This document shows, one piece after another, positions 47,620-57,442 of a DNA stretch of 64,000 bases (its first letter is position 1; each line of letters starts with the position of its first letter). Below the pieces are notes generated by a model. That model did no database searches, was not told the origin of the DNA, and worked only from the letters and a program-made list of their open reading frames with translations. The stretch is taken from the NCBI GenBank assembly GCA_052379645.1, contig JBQSYU010000014.1; one strand, written 5' to 3'. This stretch comes from Arthrobacter_H sp030452125 (GTDB lineage Bacteria > Actinomycetota > Actinomycetes > Actinomycetales > Micrococcaceae). Made by a program: the position numbers and the translations under genes.

Positions 47620-48102
47620 TCAGGCCCAGATCCTCAAATCAGCTGGTTCGGGGGTGGGCTCCTGGAAGGTCCACTCGCTGCCTTCGGCGGCGGGGGAGGC
47701 ATAGGGCTGGATGATGGCCACTGCCCCGCCGAGGCTGTGCTCCGCCAGGGCATGGACGGCGTCGACATCCTCCTGCAGCAGGGTCACATCGGAGACCAGG
47801 GCCACGGCCACGAAGTTCTCACGCTGACCGATCAGCAAGGTGACCAGGTCATCCATCATGACTTCGGCATCGATATCCGCTTCGGGATCCTCGTCGTCCT
47901 CATCGGGTTGGACCGCCAGCAGGCGCAGTTCCCCTTCGGCCTCGCCGTCGGGCTCCAGGCCGATGGCGAAGGGCAGGAAGACCCCGTTGGTTTCAAGCTG
48001 TTCGCGGGCGACGCCCAAGGCGGTGCCGAGCACCTTGTTCAAGTCCTGGTGGGCGGCCTCACCGAGTTCGGCCAGCCGGTTTTCCGTGGGGTTTTCGCTC
48101 AT
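47620..48102 (-). CDS. Conserved hypothetical acidic protein
   Basis: This 160-residue acidic protein is not recognised by function. It starts with a helical segment (AHQDLNKVLGTALG), has a run of Asp/Glu in the middle (VQPDEDDEDPEADID), and then a beta-rich half. The ATG overlaps the stop of the manB gene (ATGA), so it is co-expressed with it. Confidence 0.7.
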   Translation of the reverse strand: MSENPTENRLAELGEAAHQDLNKVLGTALGVAREQLETNGVFLPFAIGLEPDGEAEGELRLLAVQPDEDDEDPEADIDAEVMMDDLVTLLIGQRENFVAVALVSDVTLLQEDVDAVHALAEHSLGGAVAIIQPYASPAAEGSEWTFQEPTPEPADLRIWA

Positions 48103-49514
48103 GCATTGCTCCTGACAAGGGTGAGGACCGCGTCGCGGACGCGTTCCATGGTCGGGGTGTCTACGGCTTCCCCGTTATAACGGAGGAAGGGTTCGGTGTT
48201 GGAGGGGCGGAGGTTGAACCAGAAGGATCCGTCCGTGGCCTTCACCGTGGTGCCGTCCAGCCTATCGACCACCGTCTCCGGGGTCGAAAAGCTCTCCAGC
48301 ACCCGGGCCACGGCCGCGTCCTTGTCCTCGACCTCGGAGTTGATCTCGCCCGAGGAGAAATACGGTTCGTATTCGGCGGCCAGATCTCCCAGGGCACGGT
48401 CCTGGGAGCCGAGGGCGGCCAGCACATGCATCGCGGCGAGCATGCCGGTGTCCGCGTTGTAGAAATCGCGGAAGTAGTAGTGGGCGCTGTGTTCGCCACC
48501 GAAGACGGCCCCCTCGGCGGCCATGACCGCCTTGATGAAGGAGTGGCCCACCCGGGTGACCACCGGCCGTCCGCCGTCGTGTTCCACCAGTTCGGGGACC
48601 GCGCGGGAGGTGATGAGGTTGTGGATGATCACCGGGGTCTGCTCGCCGGCGGCCTGCGCCCGGGCGATTTCACGTCGGGCCACCAATGCGGTCACCGCCG
48701 AGGGGGACACCGGCAGACCTGCTTCGTCGATGACGAAGCAGCGATCCGCGTCGCCGTCGAAGGCCAGACCGATATCGGCGCCGTGTTCGAGGACGGCGGC
48801 CTGCAGGTCCTTGAGGTTCTCCGGTTCCAGCGGGTTCGCCGGGTGGTTGGGGAAGGTCCCGTCCAATTCGAAATACAGCGGCACGATCTCCAGTGGAAGG
48901 GCCGGCAACAGGTCATCGCCCAGGACCGCGGGAGTGGTCATGCCGGCCATCCCGTTGGCGGCGTCGACGACGACCTTCAGCGGGCGGATGCCCGAGAGGT
49001 CGACCAGGGAGCGCAGGTAGGCGGCGTAGTCCTCCAGCACGTCCCGGGTGCTGATGTCCCCCTGGGGCGCGTCCCCGGAGACCGGCAGGCCTTCGGCGAG
49101 GTAGGTCTGGGCCAGATCGCGGATCTCATACAGGCCCGTATCCGAGGAGACCGGCACGGCACCGGCCTGGGCCATCTTCATGCCGTTATAGGCCGCGGGG
49201 TTGTGGCTGGCGGTGAACACGACGCCGGCGGCATCGAGTTGGCCGCAGGCGAAGTAGAGCTCATCGGTGGAGATCAACCCGAGCAGGCAGACCTCGGCCC
49301 CGCGGTAGGAGGCCCCGCGGGCGAAGGCGGCGCTGAAGGCGGGGGAGGAGGGGCGCATGTCACCGCCGACGAGGACCTGTTTGCCGGCCAGGGACAGGAC
49401 GTCGACGAAGGCGGCGCCCACGGCCTCGACGATCTCCTCATTGATGGTTTCGCCGACGATGCCGCGGACGTCGTAGGCCTTGAAGGAAAGGGAAAGATCA
49501 ATCTCGCTGCTCAC
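48099..49514 (-). CDS. manB: Phosphomannomutase/phosphoglucomutase ManB
   Basis: This 471-residue alpha-D-phosphohexomutase interconverts mannose- or glucose-6-phosphate and the 1-phosphate. The phosphoserine loop is TASHNPAAYNGMK, the magnesium loop DGDADR, the sugar-binding GGEHSAHYYF, and the phosphate-binding RPSNTEPFLR. The GTG start at 49514 begins VSSEIDLSLSFKAYDVRG, the family N-terminus; the frame upstream has no family similarity. The product feeds GDP-mannose and mannosylated cell-envelope lipids. Confidence 0.92.
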   Translation of the reverse strand: MSSEIDLSLSFKAYDVRGIVGETINEEIVEAVGAAFVDVLSLAGKQVLVGGDMRPSSPAFSAAFARGASYRGAEVCLLGLISTDELYFACGQLDAAGVVFTASHNPAAYNGMKMAQAGAVPVSSDTGLYEIRDLAQTYLAEGLPVSGDAPQGDISTRDVLEDYAAYLRSLVDLSGIRPLKVVVDAANGMAGMTTPAVLGDDLLPALPLEIVPLYFELDGTFPNHPANPLEPENLKDLQAAVLEHGADIGLAFDGDADRCFVIDEAGLPVSPSAVTALVARREIARAQAAGEQTPVIIHNLITSRAVPELVEHDGGRPVVTRVGHSFIKAVMAAEGAVFGGEHSAHYYFRDFYNADTGMLAAMHVLAALGSQDRALGDLAAEYEPYFSSGEINSEVEDKDAAVARVLESFSTPETVVDRLDGTTVKATDGSFWFNLRPSNTEPFLRYNGEAVDTPTMERVRDAVLTLVRSNA

Positions 49515-49612
49515 GGGGTCGAGCTTAGCCGTTCGGGGCGTATCCACGCGATCATCCAACCACTCCACCGGGTCGGTGCCCATGCGTGGGTGGTCGCTGG
49601 GATACTGGGTCC

Positions 49613-51745
49613 ATGGTTGAAACGCGGAACTCACAATTGCATGACGACGCCACTGCGGTCCTGCGCCGGCTGGTCGGAAACGACGGGGCCCGATTCCACG
49701 AGGGGCAGTTCGAAGCGATCGAGGCCCTCGTCGAGGGCGGCCGTCGGGCCCTGGTGGTCCAGCGCACCGGCTGGGGCAAATCCGCGGTGTATTTCGTGGC
49801 CAGCCTGCTGCTGCGTGCCCGCGGCGCGGGGCCGACGCTGATCGTCTCCCCGCTGCTGGCCCTGATGCGCGACCAGGTCGCCGCCGCGGCGCGGGCCGGG
49901 GTGCGGGCCGAAGCGATCAACTCGGCCAACGCGGTCCAATGGCAGGAGGTCATCGCCAAGCTCGAAGCCGATGAAGTCGACGTCCTGCTGGTCTCGCCCG
50001 AACGGCTGAACAACCCTTCCTTCCGCGAACAGCAGCTCCCCGAACTGATCCGCCGGATGGGCCTGCTGGTGATCGACGAAGCCCACTGCATCTCCGACTG
50101 GGGCCATGACTTCCGGCCCGACTACCGGCGGATCCGCGATCTCATCGCCGCCCTTCCGGGAAACGTGCCGGTGCTGGCCACCACCGCGACGGCCAACGAA
50201 CGGGTGGTCCACGACGTGCAGGAACAGCTGGCCGTCGGAGGCGCGGAGGTCTTCACCCTGCGCGGACCGTTGGCCCGCAAATCGCTGCGGCTCGGGGTCC
50301 TGCGGTTGCCGAGCCCGCGTTCGCAACTGGCCTGGTTGCTGACCCATCTGGCCGATCTGCCCGGCAGCGGCATCATCTACACCCTGACCGTCTCGGCGGC
50401 CGAGGACATCACCCGACTGCTCCGGGAGGCGGGGCACGACGTGCGCTCCTATACCGGGCGGACCGACCCGGAGGAACGCGCCGCCTCCGAACAGGCGCTG
50501 AAGGAGAACCAGGTCAAGGCGCTGATCGCCACCAGTGCGCTGGGGATGGGCTTCGACAAACCCGACCTCGGATTCGTCGTCCACGTGGGCGCCCCCAGTT
50601 CCCCGGTCGCCTACTACCAGCAGGTCGGTCGTGCCGGCCGTGGAACCGACAACGCCGATGTGCTGTTGCTGCCGGGGCCGGAGGACCGGGAGATCTGGCG
50701 GTACTTCGCCACCTCCTCCATGCCGGACGAGGAACGGGCCCATGCCGTGTTGTCCGAATTGGAGGCGGCCGGAACGGCGGTCTCGGTCCCGGCCCTGGAG
50801 GCCCGGGTGAACCTGCGCCGTTCCCCGCTGGAACTGCTGCTCAAGGTCCTGGCCGTGGACGGGGCCGTCGAACGGGTCGCCGGGGGATGGGCGCGCACCC
50901 GCGAACCCTGGGCGTACGACGCCGCCCGGTATGCCCGGGTCGCCGCCGCCCGCGTGGACGAACAGAATTCGATGTTGGAGTACGAACGCACCACCGGGTG
51001 CCGGATGGAGTTCCTCTCCCGCGTCCTGGACGACCCTGCGGCGGCACCCTGCGGCCGCTGCGACAACTGCGCGGGCCCCTGGTACCAGGACTCGATCGGT
51101 GACGAGGCCCGGGACCGCTCCCAGGCGGCCCTGGGCCGGGTGGGGGTCCAGGTCGATCCCCGGGCGATGTGGCCCGGCGGCATGGACCGCCTCGGGGTCC
51201 CGCTGAAGGGAAAGATCAAGCCCGCGGACCAGGCCCGTCCCGGCCGGGCCCTGGCCCGGCTGACCGATCTGGGCTGGGGGGCCAAATTGCGGACCCTGCT
51301 CTCGACCCCCGTCGACGAGGCCCCCGACGCAGCCATCGAGGACGCGATGCTGCGCGCCTGCGTGCAGGTGCTCTCCGAATGGGATTGGGCCGAACGGCCG
51401 GTGGCGGTGGTCAGCCTGCCCTCACGCACCCGCGCTGAACTCGTCGGCTCCTTCGCCCGCGGGATCGCCGGAATCGGCAGGCTTCCCTATCTCGGGGCCC
51501 TGGATTATCCGCACGGCGGACCTCGGGGGGCTTCGGGAGGCAACAGTGCCTTCCGGCTCGCCGCCGTCTGGGGGCAGTTTGCCGTCGGGGACGAACTCGC
51601 CGGGGAACTGGCGGCACTGGACGGCCCGGTCCTGCTCATCGACGACTACGTCGATAGCCGGTGGACCATCACCGAGGCCACCCGGGTGTTGCGCGCGGCA
51701 GGGGCCGACGCCGTCCTGCCCTTCGTCCTGGCGGTCTCCGCCTAG
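49613..51745 (+). CDS. recQ: RecQ-family helicase with a C-terminal phosphoribosyltransferase-like domain
   Basis: This 710-residue SF2 helicase has Walker A TGWGKSA, the DEAH box (IDEAHCISDWGHDFRPDYR), motif VI QQVGRAGRG, and a zinc site made by a Cys in TTGCRMEF and CGRCDNC. The C-terminal 200 residues are not a standard HRDC domain; they end in VLLIDDYVDSRWTITEATRVLRAAGA, a PRPP-binding loop as in phosphoribosyltransferases. It unwinds DNA in recombination or repair. Start is ATG at 49613. Confidence 0.92.
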   Translation: MVETRNSQLHDDATAVLRRLVGNDGARFHEGQFEAIEALVEGGRRALVVQRTGWGKSAVYFVASLLLRARGAGPTLIVSPLLALMRDQVAAAARAGVRAEAINSANAVQWQEVIAKLEADEVDVLLVSPERLNNPSFREQQLPELIRRMGLLVIDEAHCISDWGHDFRPDYRRIRDLIAALPGNVPVLATTATANERVVHDVQEQLAVGGAEVFTLRGPLARKSLRLGVLRLPSPRSQLAWLLTHLADLPGSGIIYTLTVSAAEDITRLLREAGHDVRSYTGRTDPEERAASEQALKENQVKALIATSALGMGFDKPDLGFVVHVGAPSSPVAYYQQVGRAGRGTDNADVLLLPGPEDREIWRYFATSSMPDEERAHAVLSELEAAGTAVSVPALEARVNLRRSPLELLLKVLAVDGAVERVAGGWARTREPWAYDAARYARVAAARVDEQNSMLEYERTTGCRMEFLSRVLDDPAAAPCGRCDNCAGPWYQDSIGDEARDRSQAALGRVGVQVDPRAMWPGGMDRLGVPLKGKIKPADQARPGRALARLTDLGWGAKLRTLLSTPVDEAPDAAIEDAMLRACVQVLSEWDWAERPVAVVSLPSRTRAELVGSFARGIAGIGRLPYLGALDYPHGGPRGASGGNSAFRLAAVWGQFAVGDELAGELAALDGPVLLIDDYVDSRWTITEATRVLRAAGADAVLPFVLAVSA

Positions 51746-51774
51746 GGATTGGACCCACGCCCTAGACTTGGGGC

Positions 51775-52773
51775 ATGGAGTTGTTGTTATGGGTTCTGGT
51801 CCCCTTGCTGGTCCTTGCCGCCGGTTGGTGGTGGGTCACTCGACTGCGTCGGAAGACCTCTGCGGAGGTCAACGGCTCCGTCGGGCCCGAATCGGCACGC
51901 GAGGCCGCCGGGCAGCTGGGGGCTGAAGCCCATCGCGATGTGTACCGCCAACTCGCCCAGGGCAACTTCATGGGCGCCGTGCAGGCCTACCGTGCCGCCA
52001 CAGGTGTTGGGGTCAAGGCCAGCATCATCGCCGTGCGCAGCCTCGAAGCCCACCCGCAGGTCCATCAGGAGGGCGGCCCGCGGATCGCCCCGCAGGGGCC
52101 GGGGCCCCAGACCGAGCCCCCGGAGGGGAACGGCGAGAGCGAACCATCCGGCGGTCCGGCCACCGAGCCGGCCACCGATCCGGTGGCCGGAGAAGCGGTC
52201 GACGCCGAGGCACCGGTACCGGAGCCCGCGGCGGATGCCGCTGCCGCCCCGCTGGCGGATCCCGCCCCGGGCCAGGACCTCGACGATTTCACCATCCCGG
52301 AGGAATGGACCGAGAAATTCGGTAGCGGGGCCAGCCGCAAGACCTCCAACTTCCGGATCTCCGCTGAAGAAGACGGCGTCAAACGCGAATTCGGCACCGA
52401 TGAGCTTCCCCCGGCGGAATTCGACCAGTTCCAGTCGCTGCTGCGGGACCATGACCTCGACGGTGCCGCCGACCTGTTGGCCAAGTTCTCGGGCCTGGAC
52501 CGGGATTCCATCAGGGAACTGTTGGACACGGCCCCCGTCGATGGGGATCCGGCATCGATGGGTGAGGATATCGCGGACTTCAGCTTCGAGGGGGACGGCC
52601 CCGAAGGCCACGTGCAATTCAGTGCCAGCGACCTCCCGGGGGAGGACAAGGACCGTTTCCTGGGTTTCGTCCGGGCCGGGGAACTGGGGCAGGCCGCGGA
52701 GATCGTCCACCGGCATACGGGTCTTCCCGCCGAGATGGTCGAACAACTGCTGACGGCCTTCGGAAAGAAGTAG
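51775..52773 (+). CDS. Membrane-anchored protein with three repeats of a 40-residue module
   Basis: The 332-residue protein has an N-terminal membrane helix (residues 4-24), a Pro/Glu/Ala-rich disordered linker (100-165), and three copies of a module with the pattern L-x2-G-x4-A-x7-TGL-x8-LL: near residues 61-98, 220-260 and 290-330. They resemble the ribosomal L7/L12 C-terminal or similar short-helix domains of unknown role. Function is unknown. It follows recQ by 29 bases and ends at a strong terminator. Confidence 0.65.
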   Translation: MELLLWVLVPLLVLAAGWWWVTRLRRKTSAEVNGSVGPESAREAAGQLGAEAHRDVYRQLAQGNFMGAVQAYRAATGVGVKASIIAVRSLEAHPQVHQEGGPRIAPQGPGPQTEPPEGNGESEPSGGPATEPATDPVAGEAVDAEAPVPEPAADAAAAPLADPAPGQDLDDFTIPEEWTEKFGSGASRKTSNFRISAEEDGVKREFGTDELPPAEFDQFQSLLRDHDLDGAADLLAKFSGLDRDSIRELLDTAPVDGDPASMGEDIADFSFEGDGPEGHVQFSASDLPGEDKDRFLGFVRAGELGQAAEIVHRHTGLPAEMVEQLLTAFGKK

Positions 52774-52779
52774 GCACAA

Positions 52780-52807
52780 AAAAACCCCTACCTGGGTAGG
52801 GGTTTTT
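52780..52807. terminator. Bidirectional terminator
   Basis: AAAAACCCCTACC and GGTAGGGGTTTTT form a 13-base stem with a two-base loop. It ends the gene before it on the plus strand and the tRNA-Ser(GCT) on the minus strand. Confidence 0.9.
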
Positions 52808-52810
52808 CAG

Positions 52811-52899
52811 CGGAGACGGGGGGATTTGAACCCCCGGTCGAGTTTAACCCCGACCCTTCATTAGCAGTGAAGTCCATTCGGCCGCTCTGGCACGTCTCC
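52811..52899 (-). tRNA. tRNA-Ser (GCT)
   Basis: On the minus strand GGAGACG pairs with CGTCTCC, the anticodon loop is CTGCTAA (anticodon GCT, reading AGU/AGC), and a long variable arm is present. The 3' CCA is not encoded: the discriminator G is followed by CTG. Confidence 0.95.
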
Positions 52900-52948
52900 A
52901 GCGCTGCCGTGGCAGCCCCCCAAGACTACCGAACAGTGGCCCCCAAAT

Positions 52949-55078
52949 TCAAAATGCCTCCCGGTTCACCGACCGCCACAGGAATTCGTAGCTGGTCGCC
53001 AGCATCCGGGCGCTCTGACGGTTGTCCGAGGCCCCGGCATGGCCGCCCTCCAGCGACTCGCTGTACCAGATCCGAGGAACCTTCGCCTCGAGCATCTTCG
53101 CGGCCATCTTGCGCGCCTGCACCGGTCCCACCCGGTCGTCACTGGTGGCACTCCAGAAAAGCGTGGCGGGGAAGGTCTTCCCGGCCTCCAGGGCCTCATC
53201 GAGCAGATGGTAGGGGGAGAACCCGCGGATGAATTCCCACTCCTCGGGGAGATCCGGGTCCCCGTATTCGGCGATCCACGAATGCCCGGCCGAGAGCCGG
53301 GTGTAGCGGCGCATGTCCAACAGCGGAACGCCGCAGGAGATCGCCCCGAAGAGTTCGGGATGAACGGTGAGCATGTTCCCCACCAGCAGGCCGCCGTTGC
53401 TGCGTCCGGTGGCCGCCAGATGGTCGGGGCGGGTGATCCCGCGGCGCACCAGGTCCCGGGCGATGGCCGCGAAGTCCTCGTATGCCCGCGGCCGGTTCTC
53501 CCGCAGTGCCGCCCGATGCCAGGCGGGACCGTATTCGCCGCCGCCGCGGATGTTGGCCAGCACGTAGACCCCGTCCCGGCCGGGGGCGGAACCGCGGCGG
53601 AGCCAGGCACGGCCCACCACCCCGGAGTACGACGGCGTCAGGCTGGTTTCGAATCCGCCGTAGCCGTTCATCAACACCGGGTTGGCCCCGTCGTGGACCA
53701 GATCCGCCGGGCCGACCTGGAAGTAGGGGACCGCCGTTCCGTCGTCGCTGGTTGCGAAGTGCTGCTGGACCTCCAGACCGGTCGCGTCGAAGCGGGCCGG
53801 GGAGGACTTGACCGTTTGCGGGAGCCCCGCACCGATGGTCCCGCGCGACAGGGTGGCCGGGGTCAGGAACCCGGTGGAGACCAACCAGTAGTCGTTCGCC
53901 GTCTCCGGGTCCTCGTCGTCGACCGGCCCGATGGACAGGTCCTGGTGTTCCTCCCCGCCGACCTCGAGGGGACGCAACCGCCAGCCATCGGCCGGATCCG
54001 CCACCAGGATCTTCGAGGAGACGTGATGCAGCACGGTCAGCAACAGGTGGTCGGCGGTGAAGGAGGAGGACTGCAACGAGGTGTCGGCATCCGGGGTGAA
54101 GACCCGGGTCACGGTGCGGTCCCCGGACAGGAAGGCGTCCAGATCGGCCACGGCCAGGCAACCGGAGGGAAGGGCCTGGCCGTCGAGCTCCCAATCCTGC
54201 TGTGGGCTGAACATCACCCATTGGCGGTGCAGTCCGATCCGCACATGGGTGGGGGCCTCGATCGGCACCCAGTGCCCCTCGCGCAGGATCGAGGTGGAGG
54301 TGTTGAAGAAATCGATGACGTCGGTGGCGGTGACATGCCGGTAGCCGGGGGTCTGGTCCACCGAGACATGGGCCATCACATGGGAGGCCTCGACGGCGAA
54401 GACCTCCAGGGCCTGCGCGGGGTCCATGCCGCGTTCGACCCGGCGGACGGTGCGAGCATAGCCCGAACGGGTCAGCGAATCCGCGCCGAACCCGGTGGCC
54501 ACGTACCAGGCGTCGGGGCCGTCCCAGCTGACCTGGGTCTTCCCGACCGGCAGCGAGAACCCGTCGGGGACGAACCGGGCGGCCTGCAGATCGAATTCAC
54601 GCACTTCCACGGCATCCCCGCCATCGGGGGACAGGCGCAGCAGGGCGCGGTGGTAGTCCCCGCCGGTCTCGGGACGCAGCAGCGCCGCGCCGGCGAAGAC
54701 CCAGTCGGTGCCTTCCGCAGCGGCCAGGGCATCGACGTCGAGCAGGATCTGCCAGTCGGGGTCTTCACTGGCGTAGGACTGCCAGGTGGTCCGCCGCCAC
54801 AGGCCCTTCGGGTGGGAGGCATCGCGCCAGAAGTTGTAGTAGTAGCTCCCGCGTTTGGTGGCCATCGGGATCCGATCCTGCGCATCCAGGACCTCCAGCA
54901 CCGAGGATTCCAGCCTCTGGTAGGCCTGATCGTGCAGCATGCTCCCGGTCGCGGCATTGCGGGCCCTCACCCAGTCCAGGGCCGTTTCCCCGTGGATCTC
55001 CTCCAGCCAGGCAAAGCGGTCGTCGGTCTCGGAATCAGTGGTCGGCCCCGCCATCGGGGCTGCTGAGGTGCTGTCCAT
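52949..55078 (-). CDS. Prolyl oligopeptidase family protein (S9)
   Basis: This 709-residue serine peptidase has the C-terminal alpha/beta-hydrolase domain with nucleophile Ser in GRSNGG, Asp in SATSDDRV and His in SLEGGHAG. The N-terminal part forms a beta-propeller-like domain. The ATG at 55078 (MDST) is selected over an upstream open frame, which overlaps the divergent FAD gene. No signal peptide is seen, so it is probably cytoplasmic. Confidence 0.88.
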   Translation of the reverse strand: MDSTSAAPMAGPTTDSETDDRFAWLEEIHGETALDWVRARNAATGSMLHDQAYQRLESSVLEVLDAQDRIPMATKRGSYYYNFWRDASHPKGLWRRTTWQSYASEDPDWQILLDVDALAAAEGTDWVFAGAALLRPETGGDYHRALLRLSPDGGDAVEVREFDLQAARFVPDGFSLPVGKTQVSWDGPDAWYVATGFGADSLTRSGYARTVRRVERGMDPAQALEVFAVEASHVMAHVSVDQTPGYRHVTATDVIDFFNTSTSILREGHWVPIEAPTHVRIGLHRQWVMFSPQQDWELDGQALPSGCLAVADLDAFLSGDRTVTRVFTPDADTSLQSSSFTADHLLLTVLHHVSSKILVADPADGWRLRPLEVGGEEHQDLSIGPVDDEDPETANDYWLVSTGFLTPATLSRGTIGAGLPQTVKSSPARFDATGLEVQQHFATSDDGTAVPYFQVGPADLVHDGANPVLMNGYGGFETSLTPSYSGVVGRAWLRRGSAPGRDGVYVLANIRGGGEYGPAWHRAALRENRPRAYEDFAAIARDLVRRGITRPDHLAATGRSNGGLLVGNMLTVHPELFGAISCGVPLLDMRRYTRLSAGHSWIAEYGDPDLPEEWEFIRGFSPYHLLDEALEAGKTFPATLFWSATSDDRVGPVQARKMAAKMLEAKVPRIWYSESLEGGHAGASDNRQSARMLATSYEFLWRSVNREAF

Positions 55079-55194
55079 GGCCCCCAGTCTACGAGTGGCC
55101 GCCCGGCCGGGCGGTACGCTGGGAACCCCGGCCTCCTGCGGATCGGCGGGGAAGCAGGCGGGGCATCCGCACGGCCGAAGCGAAGGAGCAGCAC

Positions 55195-57195
55195 GTGGCA
55201 GCACCCCCGTTCACCCTGGTGATCGTCGGTTCCGGACCCCGCGGGACCTCGACCCTGGAACGGGTGTTGGCCCGGCTTGAAGCCGCCGACCAGCGGCGCG
55301 GAGCCGAGGACACGCCTCCGGCCCGGAGCCTGGAGATCACGGTCGTGGACCCTTGCGAACCCGGGCCCGGGCACGTCTGGGCCCCCGAACAGCCGCGCTA
55401 CTACTTGATGAACACCCCGGCGCTCTACCCCACGGTCGCCCCGCCACGCGGGACCGGGAACGCGGCGGGACTGACGTTCGAGGAATTCCGGGTCGGGGGC
55501 GGCGACGGCGCCGACCTGGATCCGGCGGAACGGGCCGAACTGGCTGGACTGTCCGCCAGCGGATTCCCGAGCCGGGCGATCTACGGGAGGTACCTGCGCC
55601 ATGTGTTCTGCCGGGTACGGGCCCGGCTCCAGGCCCATCCGGCCGTCGCCTCATTCACCGTGATCCGTGCCGAAGCCACCTGCCTCCGCCGCGAAGCCAA
55701 CGGCTACCGCCTGACCCTGGACGGGGGAGCGGGGTCGGGGCCCGCAGTGACCGAGCTGGTGGCCGAAGCCGTTGTGCTCGCCGTCGGACATGTTCCGGCG
55801 CACCCGAACCCGCTGCAGCGCACCGCCGGGGAACGCGCCACCGCCGTGGGTTTGCACTACCAAGGCCCGAATGTGCCTGCCGACGTGGATTGGGGGCTCT
55901 ACCCGGCCGGGGAACCGGTGCTGGTGCGTGGGCTCGGGCTGAACTTCTTCGATGCGATGACCGCGATGACCGTCGGCCGCGGCGGATCCTATGTTTCCAC
56001 CGGTGACGGCCCGGGCCATGCCCTCGAATACCGGGGCAGCGGCAGCGAACCAATCCTGCATGCCGCCTCGCGACGCGGGGCCCCCTACCGCGCGAAGGCG
56101 TGCATCGACTCCTATCTTCCGGCCTCGGTGTCCCTGCGCCATCTGAGCTTCGAGGCCGTCCATGCCCTCGCCGCCGACGGGGCGCCGGGCGAACCGAGGG
56201 GCAAGGTCGGTTTCAACGCCCATGTCTGGCCGCTGCTGCACCGCGACGTGCTGCATACCTACTATGCGACGCTGGCCCGCGTCTCACCCGAACTGTTCGA
56301 GGAGCCCGGCCCCTTCCTTGCCGAACTCGACGAGATCCTCGACGCCCCGCATGTGAACGGCCAGGAAGTCTGGCGCACGGTGGCCCGCGAACTCGTCGAA
56401 CGGGCGGCCCCCGGGGTCCGCTGGCTCGACGTCGCCGGACTGGGGCACCCCTTCGCCGACCGGGGATTCGTGGGCCACTCCGCCTACCAGGGGGCGGTGC
56501 TGGCCTATCTGGAACACGACGCCGAAACCTCGGCCCGCGGGGAGGAGGACCCGTTGAAGATGGCGATCGGTGCGTTGAATGCCGGCCGTGGGATCATCAA
56601 ACGACTCGTCGCCGAGGGGATGGTCGATGATGCCAGCCGGCTCGACGAGCTCGGCCGCTGGTTCGAACCCCTGGTCGAAGGACTGGCCAGTGGTCCGCCC
56701 CTGCAACGGATCGAGGAACTGGCGGCGTTGGCGCGTGCCGGCATCGTGCAGTTCATCGGCCCCGACCCGGTGTTCTCGTTGGACGAGGAGGCCGCCTGCT
56801 TTGCCGCCTCCTCACCGTGGGTGCAGGACGAACCGATCACCGCCCGGTACATGGTCGAGGCGATGATGCCCGCCAACCGGGTCGCCCAGAGCGCCTCGCC
56901 CCTGCTGGAACAGTTGTGGGCCGAGGGGATGGCCCGGCCCCGCCTGATGCTCAACCCCGAAGGCGAGGGGGTGTACGGGTCGGGGCTCGACGTCGTCGGA
57001 CAGCCCTACCGGCTCGTCGACCAGGCAGGGATCGCCCACCGCGGGATCTTCGTGTTGGGGCTGCAACTGTCCAGCGTGCAATGGGGGACCGCGATCGCCG
57101 CGGAAGCCGGCGCCGGTTTCACCGAAGGGGCCCGGACGCTGGGGGATGCGGATGCCGTGGCTTCCGAGGTGCTGAGGATGGCCGCCCGGATCTGA
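55195..57195 (+). CDS. FAD/NAD(P)-binding protein
   Basis: This 666-residue protein has an N-terminal dinucleotide-binding motif LVIVGSGPRGTSTLERV and the NTPALYP region typical of the FAD-NAD(P)-binding family (PF13454), a group of uncharacterised oxidoreductases distantly related to monooxygenases. It starts with GTG at 55195 after AAGGAG and is divergent from the S9 peptidase, with 116 bases between starts. The substrate is unknown. Confidence 0.82.
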   Translation: MAAPPFTLVIVGSGPRGTSTLERVLARLEAADQRRGAEDTPPARSLEITVVDPCEPGPGHVWAPEQPRYYLMNTPALYPTVAPPRGTGNAAGLTFEEFRVGGGDGADLDPAERAELAGLSASGFPSRAIYGRYLRHVFCRVRARLQAHPAVASFTVIRAEATCLRREANGYRLTLDGGAGSGPAVTELVAEAVVLAVGHVPAHPNPLQRTAGERATAVGLHYQGPNVPADVDWGLYPAGEPVLVRGLGLNFFDAMTAMTVGRGGSYVSTGDGPGHALEYRGSGSEPILHAASRRGAPYRAKACIDSYLPASVSLRHLSFEAVHALAADGAPGEPRGKVGFNAHVWPLLHRDVLHTYYATLARVSPELFEEPGPFLAELDEILDAPHVNGQEVWRTVARELVERAAPGVRWLDVAGLGHPFADRGFVGHSAYQGAVLAYLEHDAETSARGEEDPLKMAIGALNAGRGIIKRLVAEGMVDDASRLDELGRWFEPLVEGLASGPPLQRIEELAALARAGIVQFIGPDPVFSLDEEAACFAASSPWVQDEPITARYMVEAMMPANRVAQSASPLLEQLWAEGMARPRLMLNPEGEGVYGSGLDVVGQPYRLVDQAGIAHRGIFVLGLQLSSVQWGTAIAAEAGAGFTEGARTLGDADAVASEVLRMAARI

Positions 57196-57213
57196 GTTCC
57201 GGGCGTCAACGAC

Positions 57214-57252
57214 GGCAGGGAAGCCGGTCCATGATGGACCGGCTTCCCTGCC
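57214..57252. terminator. Perfect 18-bp hairpin terminator
   Basis: Arms 57214-57231 and 57235-57252 are perfectly complementary over 18 bases with a TGA loop. It separates the FAD gene from the convergent tRNA-Ser(TGA). Confidence 0.85.
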
Positions 57253-57258
57253 TCGACG

Positions 57259-57346
57259 CGGAAGGTAAGGGATTTGAACCCTTGGTGCGGGGTTGCCGCA
57301 CACTGGTTTTCAAGACCAGCTCCATAGGCCGCTCGGACAACCTTCC
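57259..57346 (-). tRNA. tRNA-Ser (TGA)
   Basis: On the minus strand GGAAGGT pairs with ACCTTCC, the anticodon loop is CTTGAAA (anticodon TGA, reading UCA), and a long variable arm is present. The 3' CCA is not encoded: the discriminator G is followed by CG and then the hairpin. Confidence 0.95.
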
Positions 57347-57442
57347 AGACATGAGAACTATACGCGAGCGGCCCCGGGCAGGAAAACCGTGGGCGATAGG
57401 CTCGGGGTGGACACCGATTTCCATGTTGAAGGGATCCAGCCA

